Of a stretch of DNA of 64,000 nt, positions 1 through 11,319 are shown one piece after another. This DNA comes from Cristatella mucedo (Eukaryota > Bryozoa > Phylactolaemata > Cristatellidae). The stretch spans positions 124,001 to 188,000 of the forward strand of contig WPIO01000155.1 of NCBI GenBank assembly GCA_009760855.2. Reading direction: 5' to 3'. Each line of letters begins with the position of its first letter. Positions within the stretch are counted from its first letter, which is position 1. A program made the translations under genes and the position numbers. The notes beneath the pieces were generated by a model that did not search any database, had not been told where the DNA came from, and saw only the letters and a list, made by a program, of their open reading frames with translations.

Positions 1-136
1 GACATATTTTTGAAATCTTTTTATGATGCAGGTCTTCTTGATCTGCACCCAGACTCGACCGACAGCCTCGATACCCTCACTAGTGCAATGAACATGATAC
101 TTTGGAGCTCTTGACAAGCATGATCCCATTCATTCT

Positions 137-328
137 GGTGAGCCGTAATGGCTCACTAGGTAAGGCGGTTGCTTTTCATGACCTACCTCGGTTCCCGAGG
201 TGGGTTCGAATCCCGCAGTGGGCGATCCTTTATCGCCACTGCAAGCGGTGGTGATAGTCATAAAGGCTCTTCTGTCGCTATATAAAAAGAGGCTGTTAAA
301 TCAGCTAGTATTTATTTATTTTTATTCT
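137..328 (+). mobile_element. tRNA-derived SINE, near full length
   Basis: The copy starts with a tRNA-like head (GTGAGCCGTAATGGCTCAC, then TAGGTAAGGCGG as an A-box-like segment). It has a good B box, GGTTCGAATCC, at 203-213, the internal Pol III promoter of tRNA-derived SINEs. The body holds a hairpin, ATCGCCAC pairing with GTGGTGAT, and the element ends in GAGGCTGTTAAATCAGCTAG and a T-rich tail. Similar copies recur on both strands through the window, which identifies it as an interspersed repeat and not a functional tRNA gene. Confidence 0.85.
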
Positions 329-344
329 GTCCGTATACAGAGTC

Positions 345-1420
345 GCGGAGAATCCTTTCAATTTACAAAAGAAACTTCTAAAGATGCACCATGTTAAGCG
401 AAGGCTTGAACGTCATTTTAAGAAATCGGGGTCTGATGCAGATCAAGTCAAATTCAACGAATTCTTCTGAGTTTATACACCCGGAAGCTTAAAAAGCAAG
501 GGCTTCTTTTTTACTCGAAAACTGAATTCCTGCCTTTCGGACCCAAAACAGATTTATAAGACAGTAAAAGATTTACGGGACAATGCTGAGCGGTCTGACT
601 CCCCAGATATTAAGGGCTCAGCCGAAAAGTTTTCAGCCATCTTTACTGCAAAAATTGTGCACATTCGTGCCTCCCTAAAGCCCCCATGTGAGTAAAGCAA
701 TTGTGGAATCACAGCGTGTGACCTTCCTTAAAAGATTTTCCGAAGTTTCTGCATGCTATGTGTCTACCTTAACAAGGTTTAGTAAAAAGAACTCGTCTCC
801 TGAATAACCTATGCCATCATCTCTGTGATCTTTACTGGCTGACCATCTTAGCCCTGCCATGCCCGAAATTTGTATTGCTTCTTTAGAAAAAGTGGTTGTA
901 TCCAAATGCTTCACATGGGCAATCTTTAGACCCATACTAAACAAGCCAGGATTCGAAACAGAGGTCCTTGCAAACTATTGCCCAGTTTTCCTTCTTCCTT
1001 AGTGTCGTGACAGACCAGCTGAAGTAAGAAAATTTCACACCTTGCTTGGCAGTTCCACTCTGGTTTAAGATCTAATAACTCCACAGAGTCAGGCATTGCT
1101 TCGGAGGTGTAGTGACCTCCTTAGAAATGCAAACTTAGGTAGAATGTCTCTGCTTGTTCTGCTCAATTTTTTGGCAGCTTTTGATACTAATATACCTTAT
1201 AGGCCTTCTTTGAGAGCTGCTCGTTTTACCTGGGCATCATTAGTACTGCACTGAAATGGTCCAGATCCTATCTCAGTGGGAGAATTCAGAGTAGGACAGC
1301 ATTTAGTGGGTCCCTGTGATTCGTCCTTCACGTGCTTATGCGTGCTGACACTGTGCATGCTGCCACTAACCACATTTGCATGCTGACCCTGTGCATGTCA
1401 CCCCTAATAATAATAATAAT
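345..1420 (+). mobile_element. LINE-A copy (CR1/L2-like), degenerate, ORF2 middle to 3' end
   Basis: Broken reading frames on the + strand match the same element as the 11320-14140 copy. Around 393-470 is the basic linker between endonuclease and RT (KRRLERHFKKSG). Around 540-660 is a DPKQIYKTVKDL stretch, and around 1140-1190 an RT piece with LLVLLNFLAAFDT. The end, 1295-1405, is the LINE-A 3' untranslated sequence. Many stops and shifts show an old dead copy. Confidence 0.7.
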
Positions 1421-2640
1421 AATAATAATAATATTGCACTTGATAAAGCGCCCTCAGAGAACTTAATCTCTTTCTAGGCGCTTTACATTTGCTGCAAAGT
1501 GATATGCAATAAAATAGTAAGTAAAATCATGCTTGAAAAAAAACAAAATGAATAATATGGTTAGGGGTGACATGCTCAGGGTCAGCATGCAAATGCGGTT
1601 AGTGGCAACATGCACAGTGTCAGCACGCATAAGCACATCAAGGACGAATCACAGGGACCCACTAAATGCTGTCCTAAATAGGTGTGTTTTTAAGTTTCTT
1701 TTAAATGTGGTCAGGTCAGGGGATATTCTGACGCAGGTCGGGAGGGAGTTCCAGGCTTTGGGAGCATACGAGCTAAATGCACGGTCTCCAAAGGATTTAA
1801 GGTTTGTACGAGGTATTTCCAGACTGTTGGATTCCGAAAAGCGGGTGGTACGATGCTTGGCCTGATTGGGGAGTATATCTGAAAGATAGGCTGGAGCCAT
1901 AGAATGAAGAGACCTAAAAGTGAGCGACAAAACCTTGAAGTCAATTCGTTGCCTCACTGGTAGCCAGTGCAGGTCGGCGAGAAGTGGAGTAACGTGGCAA
2001 CTGCGACGCTCACGACAGACAAGCCTGGCTGCAGAGTTTTGCACCAGCTGCAATCGCCTGATCGCACATGCTGGTAGGCCAGTAAGCAGTGAGTTGCAGA
2101 AGTCGAGACGGGATGTCACGAATGCATGGACCAACTTTGACGTGGTATTTTTATCTAAACAAGCCCGAATTTTAGCAATGTTGTGAAGCTGAAAATAAGC
2201 AGATTTGACTGTGGAGCTGATGTGGTCGTCTAACGAGAGGTCACTTTGGAATATGACACCTAGATTTCGAGCTGATTCAACTGGAGATATGCTGGCAGAG
2301 CCAATTTTGAGAGTCAGCCTTTCCAATTTCTGAATCACACTGGGTTTGCCCATAACTAGTAAGTTAGTTTTATCATCGTTTAGTTTTAGAAAATTTGCTG
2401 CCATCCATGTGCGGATGTCATCAATGCATGCAGCAAGTGAGTTCAGAGAATTTGAGGTGCTCGAAGGCTGGGAGGGATCAAAGCAAAGGTACAACTGAGT
2501 GTCATCCGCATAGAAGTGAAAGCCTAGATTGTGCTTGGCAATCACATCAGCAAGAGGGAGAGCATTAACGGTGAAAAGGACCGGACCTAGCACAGAGCCC
2601 TGAGGTACTCCCTATTTCAGAGGTACTTCAGATGATCTTT
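1405..2640 (-). mobile_element. LINE-A copy, 5'-truncated, with intact 314-codon RT segment
   Basis: On the minus strand an uninterrupted frame from about 2593 to 1649 encodes the C-terminal half of a CR1/L2-type reverse transcriptase. It includes the catalytic FYADD box (2501-2514), followed by the thumb and the long C-terminal region with [12 protein letters not shown] and [20 protein letters not shown]. The 3' end has the family hairpin (GCGCC ... GGGCGC) and an ATT-repeat tail at 1405-1433. The copy stops abruptly near 2640, the 5' truncation expected of target-primed reverse transcription. The intact frame suggests one of the younger insertions here. Confidence 0.85.
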
Positions 2641-2805
2641 GTCTCTTCTTGTTTTGCCCCTAACCATGTTATTCATTTTGTTTGTTTATCAAGCATGATT
2701 TTACTTACCATTTAATTGCATTTCCCTTTGCAGCAAATGTAAAGCGCTTAGAAAGAGATTAAGTTCTCTGAGGGCGTTTTATCAAGTAGATTATTATTAT
2801 TATTA
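2641..2805 (+). mobile_element. LINE-A 3' tail fragment
   Basis: This is the 3' terminal untranslated part of LINE-A (ACCATGTTATTCA..., GCAGCAAATGTAAAGCGC, AGAAAGAGATTAAGTTCTCT) ending in ATT repeats. It lies tail-out against the truncated end of the preceding minus-strand copy, so the two form an inverted pair. Confidence 0.75.
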
Positions 2806-3135
<330 letters not shown>

Positions 3136-3905
3136 CAAATAAAACTAATAATAACGCACTTGATAAAGCGCCTTCAGAGAACTCAATCTCTTTCTAGGCA
3201 CTTCACGTTGGCTGCCAAGGGAAACGCGATTGAATGGTGAGTAATATCATGCTTGATAAACATGAATAACATGGTTAGGGGTGACTTGCACTAGGTCAGC
3301 ATGCAAATTTGATTAGTGGCAGCATGCACAGTGTCAGCACGCATAAGCACATGAAGGACGAATCATAGGGACTCACTAAATGCTGTGCTAAATAAGTGTG
3401 TTTTTAAGTTCTTTTTAAATGTGGTAAAGTTAGGGGATGTTGTGACGCAAGTCTAGAGGGAGTTCCAGGCTGTGGGAGCATGCGAACTAAATGCACGGTC
3501 TCCAAAGGATTTGAGGTTTGTATGAGGTATTGGTAGACTGCTGGATTCCGAAAAGTGGGTGGTACGATGCTTGGCCTGATGGGGGAGTATATCTGAAAGA
3601 TAGGCAGGAGCCAAAAAATAAAGTGACCTAAAAGTCAGCGACAGAACCTTGAAGTCAATCCTTTGCTTGACTGGTGGCCTGTGCAGGTCGGCGAGAAATG
3701 GTGTGATGTGGCAGCTGCGACGCTCACGACAGACAAGCCTAGCTGCTGAGTTTTGCACCATCTGTAATCGCCTGATTGCACATGCCGGTAGGCCAGCAAG
3801 CAGTGAGTTACAGAAGTCAAGACGGGATGTCACAAATGCATGGACCAACTTGGACGTGGTATCCTTATCTAAACAAGCCCGAACTTTAGCTCAGTTTGAC
3901 CTTGG
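3136..3905 (-). mobile_element. LINE-A copy, 3' part
   Basis: The minus strand carries the 3' hairpin and tail at 3140-3215, then untranslated sequence. A 131-codon frame (3848-3453) follows, with the RT C-terminal region ([16 protein letters not shown] and [12 protein letters not shown]). It is 5'-truncated near 3905, where a differently oriented fragment begins. Confidence 0.8.
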
Positions 3906-3929
3906 CTCTGATCCATCCTAGCCCTCCAA

Positions 3930-4270
3930 CACGTCTGCTTCCCTCAACTGCCTTGGTCCACGCAATGATAACATAGATCGACAGCATGGATGGTAGCAAA
4001 CTTTATTAAATTGAATGATGATAGAATCAAGTTACTATCTATGGGCAAGCCAAGTGTGATTCAGAAATATTTGAAAGGTTAAGGCTCGAAATCGGCTCTG
4101 CCAGCATATCTCCTATCGAATATGCAGAAAATTCAGCTACACAACATTGGTAAAACTTGGGCCTGATTAGACAGGGATACTACATCTAGACCTGACTTGA
4201 CGCATTTAAAAAAAAGCTAAACACGCATCCATTTATAATAGCATTTAGTGGTCCATGTAATTCGTTCTTT
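3930..4270 (+). mobile_element. LINE-A fragments, degenerate
   Basis: The + strand shows eroded RT sequence after the YADD box (a CLGPRND..MDGSKLY-like stretch, then GQAKCDSEI). It jumps to the LINE-A 3' untranslated start (GCATTTAGTGGTCC) at 4238-4270. It is internally deleted. Confidence 0.5.
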
Positions 4271-4284
4271 GAGTGCTTATGCCG

Positions 4285-4715
4285 AGCTGGTTTGATCAGC
4301 AGGTATAAGCACACAAAGGACCAATAATATGGACACATTATATGATGCAATAAATAGATACGTTTTAGCTTCTTTTTAAATGTCGTCTAGTCTGGCGATA
4401 TCGTAACCCCAATCGGAGGTGAGTTCCAGGATTTGAGAGCATACGAATCAAAGGCATGGTCTCCAAAGTATTTGAGGTTCGCAAGAGGTATAGGTCAAAA
4501 GTTCGATTCCGAAAAGTGGGTGATACGATGCTTAGCCTGGTAGGGCAGTAGATCTGATAAGTAGGCTGTAGCCAAAGGATTAAGGGACCTAAAAGTGATT
4601 GGCAAAATCTTGAAGTTGATAAGTGGCTTGACTGGGGAGCCAGAAGTATTGTGATATGGCAACTGCGACGCTCACGACAGACAAGCCTAGCTGCAGAGTT
4701 GTGAACCATCTGTAA
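4285..4715 (-). mobile_element. LINE-A fragment, degenerate
   Basis: A minus-strand frame of 114 codons (4709-4365) starts with [19 protein letters not shown], the C-terminal LINE-A region. It then runs in a shifted frame through the sequence that encodes the terminal AW/NSL block in better copies. Confidence 0.65.
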
Positions 4716-4719
4716 GTGG

Positions 4720-5930
4720 TACTAACCATATTGCCCTAAAAGTCGCTTGCTGCCACACTGTAAGGTTGTTAGCGTATTCTATTTGTTTATGGTTAAAACA
4801 TGGTCAGCTTATGACTGAATTCCGTCAACCTACGAGAGAGACAGTGAGAAGAGGTCAGTTCACGCTGAACAGCAGGCAGAGAATGTTGCATCTGCTTAGC
4901 CCAAGCAGCGGATGGGTAGTGTCCTCTGTCTGCCACAGTAAGGCGGATTTGGGTTCATCATGACTGACCTCGAGAGGGATTGACCTCACAGCTCGCAAGC
5001 GATTTGGCTCGAGAGCGGTGGCTGCATTGCCATTCAGCGTTTCGCCAATATTTGTCACACATAGGCTAAGGAGTAGAGCCGTAGTGGGCCCTGTTTTGCG
5101 GACTTGGTTTGTCCAGACGTAGAAGCCGCTACACCCCATGTGTAGCAGTACCTCCTTCAACATGTTGTCACCCTCCTTAAAGTTCATCGATTCTCTAGTA
5201 CTGGCCTACCCTTCTGAATTGGTATCGTGTAAAACTTCCCCATCGCACCGCCGGCTCTCATGACTCTGATGCAATGTTAGTTCCCCTTACTAACTTGAAA
5301 CAACTAGCGGATCTTGAAACAACCATCGGGATCAACCGTCAGCTACTTTGCTCCTATAGCCTCGCACTCACTCATCGCCAAGTTTATGACAATAGCAGAC
5401 CTGGCGACGATCGAAAAGACGATACAACCTGCTTATTCCTCAGCTTTTGCTCCGTCCGAGTGAATTGGCCATTGCATGCAGTGTGTCCTGAATTTTTCCA
5501 AGTTATATTACTACCGAATTGATAAGCCTGTTCTTTTCAGCCTTTTTATATTGACCACAAAGAGATTTAGTTCGCTTGGTAACGTGAGGGTACCAAGCGG
5601 TTCGGTGGGTGTCCTGTAAGTGTTTTACTGTTATCGTTATTGTTGTTATTGTTTCGTAGCATATGCTCTCGTTTTCATTCGACTCATTCAAAGCTAGGTT
5701 TCTGAATCTCGAAGAAACACACAGTAAACCAGATTAAGCCTCAGGCTTTTTCGTCATGCTGATTTTGTAAAGAGTGATACCATTTGGATATTTACTTAGC
5801 TGGTGCATTTTGAAAAATTACCGCTAGCACTAAAGTGCATCCCTAAAAGTACACATGCTTAAGCTGATTTGGCACCTCCTCATTTACAGTGTACGTAACG
5901 GAGAAGAGCGGTAGCTGCAATCGCTCCCGC
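4720..5930. other. Unassigned sequence
   Basis: No exon with supporting splice sites or known protein similarity is visible on either strand. Short frames here show no recognisable motif. No repeat with another copy in the window was recognised. Confidence 0.5.
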
Positions 5931-6118
5931 TAAAAAAAAATCCTAGCTGATTAAACAGCCTCTTTTTGTATAGCGACAGAAGAGCCTTTACGGCTATCAC
6001 CACCGCTTGCAGAGGGCGATAAAGAATCGCCCACCACAGGAATCGAACCCACGTGACCTCGGGACCGAGGTCGTGCAAAGCGACGGCCTTCCTTACCTAG
6101 TGCGCCATCACGGCTCAC
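5930..6118 (-). mobile_element. tRNA-derived SINE, near full length
   Basis: This is the reverse complement of the SINE at 137-328. It starts with the A-rich tail and CTAGCTGATTAAACAGCCTC, then the body hairpin (ATCACCACCGCTTGCAG). An altered B box lies near 6044-6054 and the tRNA-like head ends at 6118. Confidence 0.85.
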
Positions 6119-7014
6119 CGCTAGCTGCAGGCAATTCGGAATTGCCCACTGCAGGACTAGAAACCGCACTCTACGGGTTCGAAGCGATCGAACCTGAGAA
6201 CCCGTAGACTGAGACCCAGAGTTATTAGGGAAGACCCAGTTGTATTAGGGCCACGGCTGGCGCACGCCTCTGAGGGTGAGAAGCCGAGAAGGCCGGACGC
6301 TGCCACCCCTCCTCCTAGACTATCAACTTAAATCTTTACATCTCGCAGTGCAGCAGACTGGCAGAAGACCCAGTTCTGCGCTGGAAGCCTCGGGAAGTTT
6401 TGCATCCAGTCCCTCCGTGGATTCTTTGATTGCAGACGCTCGCGAAATCATCCACCTACCTGCTCGGCATTCAAGCCCAGTATTGTACCTCCGTTCAGAA
6501 TTGAAAGCAGAACATTGTCGGGTCCTTGATTTGGGATTTATTGCTACGCGTTTGCAGTGAAATCGACATCTCCAGAAACAAAATGCGAGGCATTTTTTCG
6601 CTGCTGCAAGCAAGATTCGCGTCCGACTGACTACTGCGACAGGTGCTCGTTTCGTGAAATTAGCATTTACAGGCGCTTTTCACAGTTGACAGCGACAGAG
6701 CTCGACGAGTTATCCTCTAAGCTTCCAGAAGTGCCAAGACTAGATGGCTTGCATCCGAGACGCAAGCTATGTATTTAACCACCAAAAGCACTCAGGCACG
6801 TTAGGTGGTTTGGCCACGACCTAACCCTTGGTCCTTAAAGAACGTACGCCTTAGTCTGTAAATAGCCTAGCGAAGTAAGTTTGGACCTTGGCCGGCAGTA
6901 TACGTTAACCGCAAGGTCTTGAGTAGCCCACCTCGGAGGAATTCGGTACACTGGTGATGCAGACGATTTAACGGGAGTCTATTTATCATGTTGCGGCAGG
7001 CAAATGATGATAAA
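6119..7014. other. Unassigned region with two short overlapping + frames
   Basis: Frames of 94 codons (6276-6560) and 73 codons (6557-6778) overlap by one codon (ATGA-like arrangement). The second has a cysteine-containing stretch (FFRCCKQDS, DYCDRCSF). I see no known domain, no convincing splice junction and no second copy. They may be exons, decayed element sequence or chance. Confidence 0.2.
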
Positions 7015-7085
7015 ATATTCTTATAGCCCCATCAGAGAACTTTATCTCTTTCTAGGCACTTTACATGTGTGCAGCAAAAGAGGCC
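7015..7085 (-). mobile_element. LINE-A 3' tail fragment
   Basis: A minus-strand match to the conserved terminal hairpin of LINE-A (AGAGAACTTTATCTCTTTCTAGGCAC...) with only about 70 bases left. It is an extreme 5' truncation. Confidence 0.6.
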
Positions 7086-7734
7086 TCGTAGAATTTTTAG
7101 TGGTAGCTACTCAACGACAACAAGCACAGCGTAGTTAGTGGTAAATAGCTCGATTTTATTACCTCCAGTATCTGGCCTGGAGCGCTGCCACTTCGCAGAG
7201 CAAAGCTCGAGAGTAGTGCAAAGGTTGCCATTTTGTCTGGCTGGCAGTCCAGGCACCAGCAATGTGTGAGTACATACAAGAAATCTGTGGCAACTGTCCC
7301 GTTTTTTATTCCGTAACTTCGCTGTGTATCAAAAAAATGTGTAGCATTCAGCTTTTTACAGAACCGTAGCTTGCAAGTCGAGTTTGTAGCAGGGGAATTG
7401 CAAATAGACGTGCAGCCAAAACTAAAGACTGTTCCGAGATTCATGAATTAAAAAAATGCTATTTTGACTCACTGAAATTGCTTCTCACTAAAGGTACTTT
7501 CATTTTCATTGCAAATCTCTGTAGCCTAATGGTGTTCAATATTTTATAGCTCTGCAGATCGATGGACACGATACATTCAAAGAGACTGACTCCCAATACA
7601 ACCTATGCAGCACAGAGACGTAATTACTTAGTGACATCGATGTACTTAGTAGTGTTTGGTGCCATCGTGTCACAGCGGCTCCTCATCCGACCGCTTAGCG
7701 TCATGTCTGTCTGAAATATTATTCACTGAGAATT

Positions 7735-8595
7735 CTAACTCGCTTAGACAGGGATATCACGTCTAAATTGGTCCATGCATTTGTGTCATCCTGTCTTGAC
7801 CTCTGTAACTCACTGCTTGCAGGCCTACCGGCATGTGCAATCAGGCGATTACAGCTGGTGCAAAACTCTGCAGCTAAGCTTGTCTGTCGTGGGCTTCACT
7901 GTTACCACATCAGGCATGATATTACACACCATTCAATTGCATTTGCCTTTGCAGCAAATGTAGAGCGCCTAGAAAGAGATTGAGTTCTCTGAGGGTGCTT
8001 TATCAAGTGCATTATTATTATTATCACATCACTACTCGCCGACCTGCACTAGCTCCCAGTTAAGCAACGCATCGACTTCAAGGTTCTGTCACTCACTTTT
8101 AGACTCCTTCATTCTTTGACTCCAGCCTACTTGTCAGCACTGCTGCTTATCCAAGCTCAGCATCGTACCACCCGCTTTTCGGGATTCTAATTGTTAACGA
8201 ATACCTCGTGCAAGCCTCAAATCCTTTAGGGACCGAGTCTGTAGTTCGTATGCTCCCAAAGCCCGGAACTCACTCCCAACCTGAGTCACGACATCCCCGA
8301 CTTGACCACATTTAAAAAGAAACTAAAAACGTAGCTATTTATCGCAGTATTTAGTGGGTCCCTGTACTTATTCCTTGATGTGCTCTTGCATGCTGACACT
8401 GTGCATGCTGCCACTAACCACACTTGCATGCTAACCCTGTGCATGTGACCACTAACCATGTTATTCTTGTTGCCATAGAGCATGCTACCACAAACCATTC
8501 GATCGTGCTTCTTTTGCAGCAAATGTAAAGTGCTTAGAGAGAGATTGAGTTCTCTGAAGGTGCTTTATCAAGTTTGTTATTATTATTATTATTGC
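7735..8595 (+). mobile_element. LINE-A copy carrying a nested LINE-A insertion
   Basis: The + strand reads the RT C-terminal region (LVHAFVSSCLDLCNSLLAGLPAC, then after the insertion ADLH and the 3' untranslated part) and ends in the terminal hairpin and ATT repeats at about 8592. It is interrupted by a second LINE-A tail at 7913-8024. Confidence 0.8.
7913..8024 (+). mobile_element. Nested 112-bp LINE-A tail insertion with 7-bp target duplication
   Basis: The insert contains only the last part of LINE-A with its hairpin and ATT tail. It is bracketed by CACATCA at 7906-7912 and CACATCA at 8025-8031. Uninterrupted copies have that heptamer once at this place, so this is a clean insertion with target-site duplication. 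Confidence 0.85.
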
Positions 8596-8711
8596 ATTCA
8601 GAAACCCAGGTCACCTATTCAATATAAAGGGCCTAAGTTGGAAACAGCTCTAGCTTCACTTGTTACAACTTGTGCTGCTCTGTAGCTACCGGCAGCCAGT
8701 ATAATTTTTAA

Positions 8712-8825
8712 TCTAACACTAATAATAGTAATAGGTCATATATTTTCGGCGCTTCCCGAGAGAACAAAATCTGTATCCAGATGCTTTGCAACTTGCTGCA
8801 AGTGAATTCACGACCAAGGTTTAAT
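8712..8825 (-). mobile_element. Tail of a divergent LINE (type C)
   Basis: The tail plan resembles LINE-A (small-unit repeat, then GGCGCTTCCCGAGAGAAC...ATGCTTTGCAACTTGCTGCAAG) but the sequence is clearly different. Related tails occur at 14535 and 26925, so it is a separate interspersed family. Confidence 0.45.
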
Positions 8826-10577
8826 ATTACTATTATTACGAAACGAAACATCCTTATGTACGTGAGATCCCTCCCGATGCCCCTCCCGATGCCCCCATCT
8901 GCCTCTTCCGATGCCCCCATCTGCCTCTTCCGATGCCCCCATCCAGCTCTGTCGAAATACCCTTCGAGCAGCCACTAAGACCCCACAACCTGACGCCTCA
9001 TACAAGAGCGTCACCAAACACCGGCTATGCGTAGCGGTCTTTCTTTCACCGATCCGTCAGCTGACCAGTGGCGAAACCAGAAGCAGGGGGCAAATGTCTC
9101 TCCCCCCCAGTGGCCCCTATTGCAGCAGCGACCTGGCCGCCCCCTATTCTTACGTCCCCGACGACCACCGAGGACTGCACTGTTCCTATATTTCACTCGC
9201 ACCAAGTCGTGTCGAATAAACGCTTTGATTCTGCGTTATAATGTTTTATGAATTGCTGGTCTAGCCCTGTCTACATGAAAATCTGACGGGTCTTTCCCCC
9301 ACATTAAAATTGTTCAGATTTTGCCCCCTCCCCACGAGATAAAAATTCTGGCTTGGCCACTACAGTTGATCACATGTTTTGCCTGCCCTGCACATTCCTC
9401 TGTGTTTGCCTTCCTCGACGTAGGACCGTCGAGTCCGCGCATAAAACATCGGATGCAGGCACACTACGCTTATAAGAAAAGCGGATATTCGTCCCAGATT
9501 TTTACTCCGGATAGTCTCATTCCGCATACCGCATATAATAATAATGTACTTGAAAATGTACTCGATACTTGATAACAATGCCTATTTGTCGGCTCGAGTG
9601 TATTCCTACAAGCGGAGTCGACTCTTTATGGTTTTCCTTTGTGATCTTTCCTTGAATTTTTGTCATGCCCATCCTTGACTTTTCCTTTGCGATCTTTCAC
9701 TTCTCCCCGTGCAACGCTAAAATAAGGAGCCGACCTGCTGAGATAGCACAGCAGGCACCGACAGATATGTGTTTCTCTTAGAGAATTACTACTCTAAGAA
9801 ATCTCTACTCCCTTTAAATAGGTTTCATTTGTTCTAATGACTCGAGAGTCTTCTTCTCGATTGATTACGCTGTCAGCCGCTGTGCTACATCAAGCGCGAC
9901 GTAGCGCCGCCTTCCGAACTTACGTCCGCAGGCCGCTAAGGCGCCGTTGGTTACGGAGCTTGAGAACGAAGGCTATAGCCGCTACTTCTGCGGCATCGTA
10001 TGACAACCGGCGGCCGAGATTCGAGGTACGTATCGTACGGTTCGTTGCCTTCTGGCAATTTTTTGGCCAGGCTGCATGGAGATGCGCGTCAAATATCTTG
10101 AAGATTTCGACCGGTTTCGGCAGCGGCTGCTGACGAAACGGTCCGGCGAGTAAGAGGTGACGGCGAGCGAGCTCACTGTGCGCCTGGAAGGCGACGCCTG
10201 TGAAGGCGTGTCTTCGGCAGCTGTCGCGTAGTACGGACTCGCAATCCGCAACGCTGACTAATCGCGAGCGATGTGCGCCCTTTTTTTTATCGCTCTCCGC
10301 CCACGGTGGGCAGCGCTGAGGCACGTGCTCGGCGGCGGCGGCGGTGAGTCGGTCCGAAATTGCATCCATCGGGCCTGCCCAGCTGTTTCAACTGTGGCCG
10401 AGGCAGACTCGTCTGCCTCGGCGGAAAACTAGACAGGCGCAAGTCGCTCACGACGGTGGGTTTTGGCACAGCGCCTGTCCAAGTCGAAGCCACGCTCCGA
10501 GAATGGACTGGAGCCCGCTAACAGTGGGAGGTGTGGATTAGTAACGACAACACCGACGATGTCTTGGGGTTATCGCC
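8826..10577. other. Unassigned region, GC-rich from about 9840
   Basis: 8868-8945 contains a short tandem repeat of CCCGATGCCCC / CTGCCTCTTCCGATG units. From 9840 to 10550 the sequence is rich in CG. A 149-codon minus frame (10369-9920) reads without a recognisable domain, and I cannot tell a first exon from chance openness in GC-rich DNA. No repeat seen elsewhere in the window covers it. Confidence 0.3.
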
Positions 10578-10715
10578 GGTGATGATAATAATAATAATAC
10601 ACTTGATAAAGCGCCCTCAGAGAACTCGATTTCTTTCTAGGCGCTTTACATTTGCTGCAAAGGAAACTCGATCGAATGGCGAGTGGTATCGAGCTTGATT
10701 AACAACATGGTGAAG
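10578..10715 (-). mobile_element. LINE-A 3' tail fragment
   Basis: Minus-strand terminal hairpin with AT-rich tail (ATAATAATAATAC) and about 70 bases of the preceding untranslated sequence. It has no coding part. Confidence 0.75.
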
Positions 10716-10917
10716 CTGTAAAACGATCGTCTCGGCTGGCAGCGTAAGCTGGCCGCCCAGGCATGCGAGTGCTCGCTCTCTCAGTTAACGGCACGCACTG
10801 AGCGATGTTAATGGTTATTGATTTATGTTAATGGTTATTGGTTAACGTTAATGGTCCTGCGAGTTAGTGGACGCGAAAGTCAGCCAGAAAAGCGGCTGCA
10901 ATGCGAGATGCTTAAAA

Positions 10918-11075
10918 AGCAGGTAGGATAAATTTAGCAGCATCACCTGTTTTTTGTACAGCGGCAGGAGAGCCTTAGCGGCAATCGCCACCACTTGCAG
11001 TGGATAGCAAAAGATTGCTCGCAGCATGACTCTAATTCAGGACCCGAGTCGTCACGAAGAGCGAGCACCTTGCCT
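10918..11075 (-). mobile_element. Degenerate SINE
   Basis: Reverse complement of the tRNA-derived SINE body (TTTTTGTACAGCGGCAGGAGAGCCTTAGCGGC, then CGCCACCACTTGCAGTGG) running into an eroded B-box region near 11040. Many substitutions separate it from better copies. Confidence 0.6.
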
Positions 11076-11319
11076 CCTAAGCGAAGAACCTGGGGCTTAG
11101 CAGCGGCCTGCGACTGGTCAGAGCGGCTTCTGCACTATTTTCCTACGCCACAAGCTCGGCGCTCGCAGGGGAGCTGACTCCACTGGCCGCAGACGTGAGA
11201 CAAATGCTGCCGGCTCAGAGCAGCGAAGCGCGGTAGCGATTGGTAGGTACAGCGCCAGCCCATACGCCAGCCCATACTTACGCTGGCGGTCGAGGAACGC
11301 GGCAGCAACGAAGAGCGGC

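Noticed and set aside
203-213. tRNA gene suggested by GGTTCGAATCC boxes at several sites.
   Set aside because: No cloverleaf with acceptor and anticodon stems is preserved, and each box lies in a repeated SINE with a fixed non-tRNA body and tail.
9920-10369. A 149-codon minus-strand frame in GC-rich sequence considered as a host first exon.
   Set aside because: No recognisable domain, no downstream exon that would join, and several overlapping frames are open on both strands, as expected from base composition. Kept only as unassigned.
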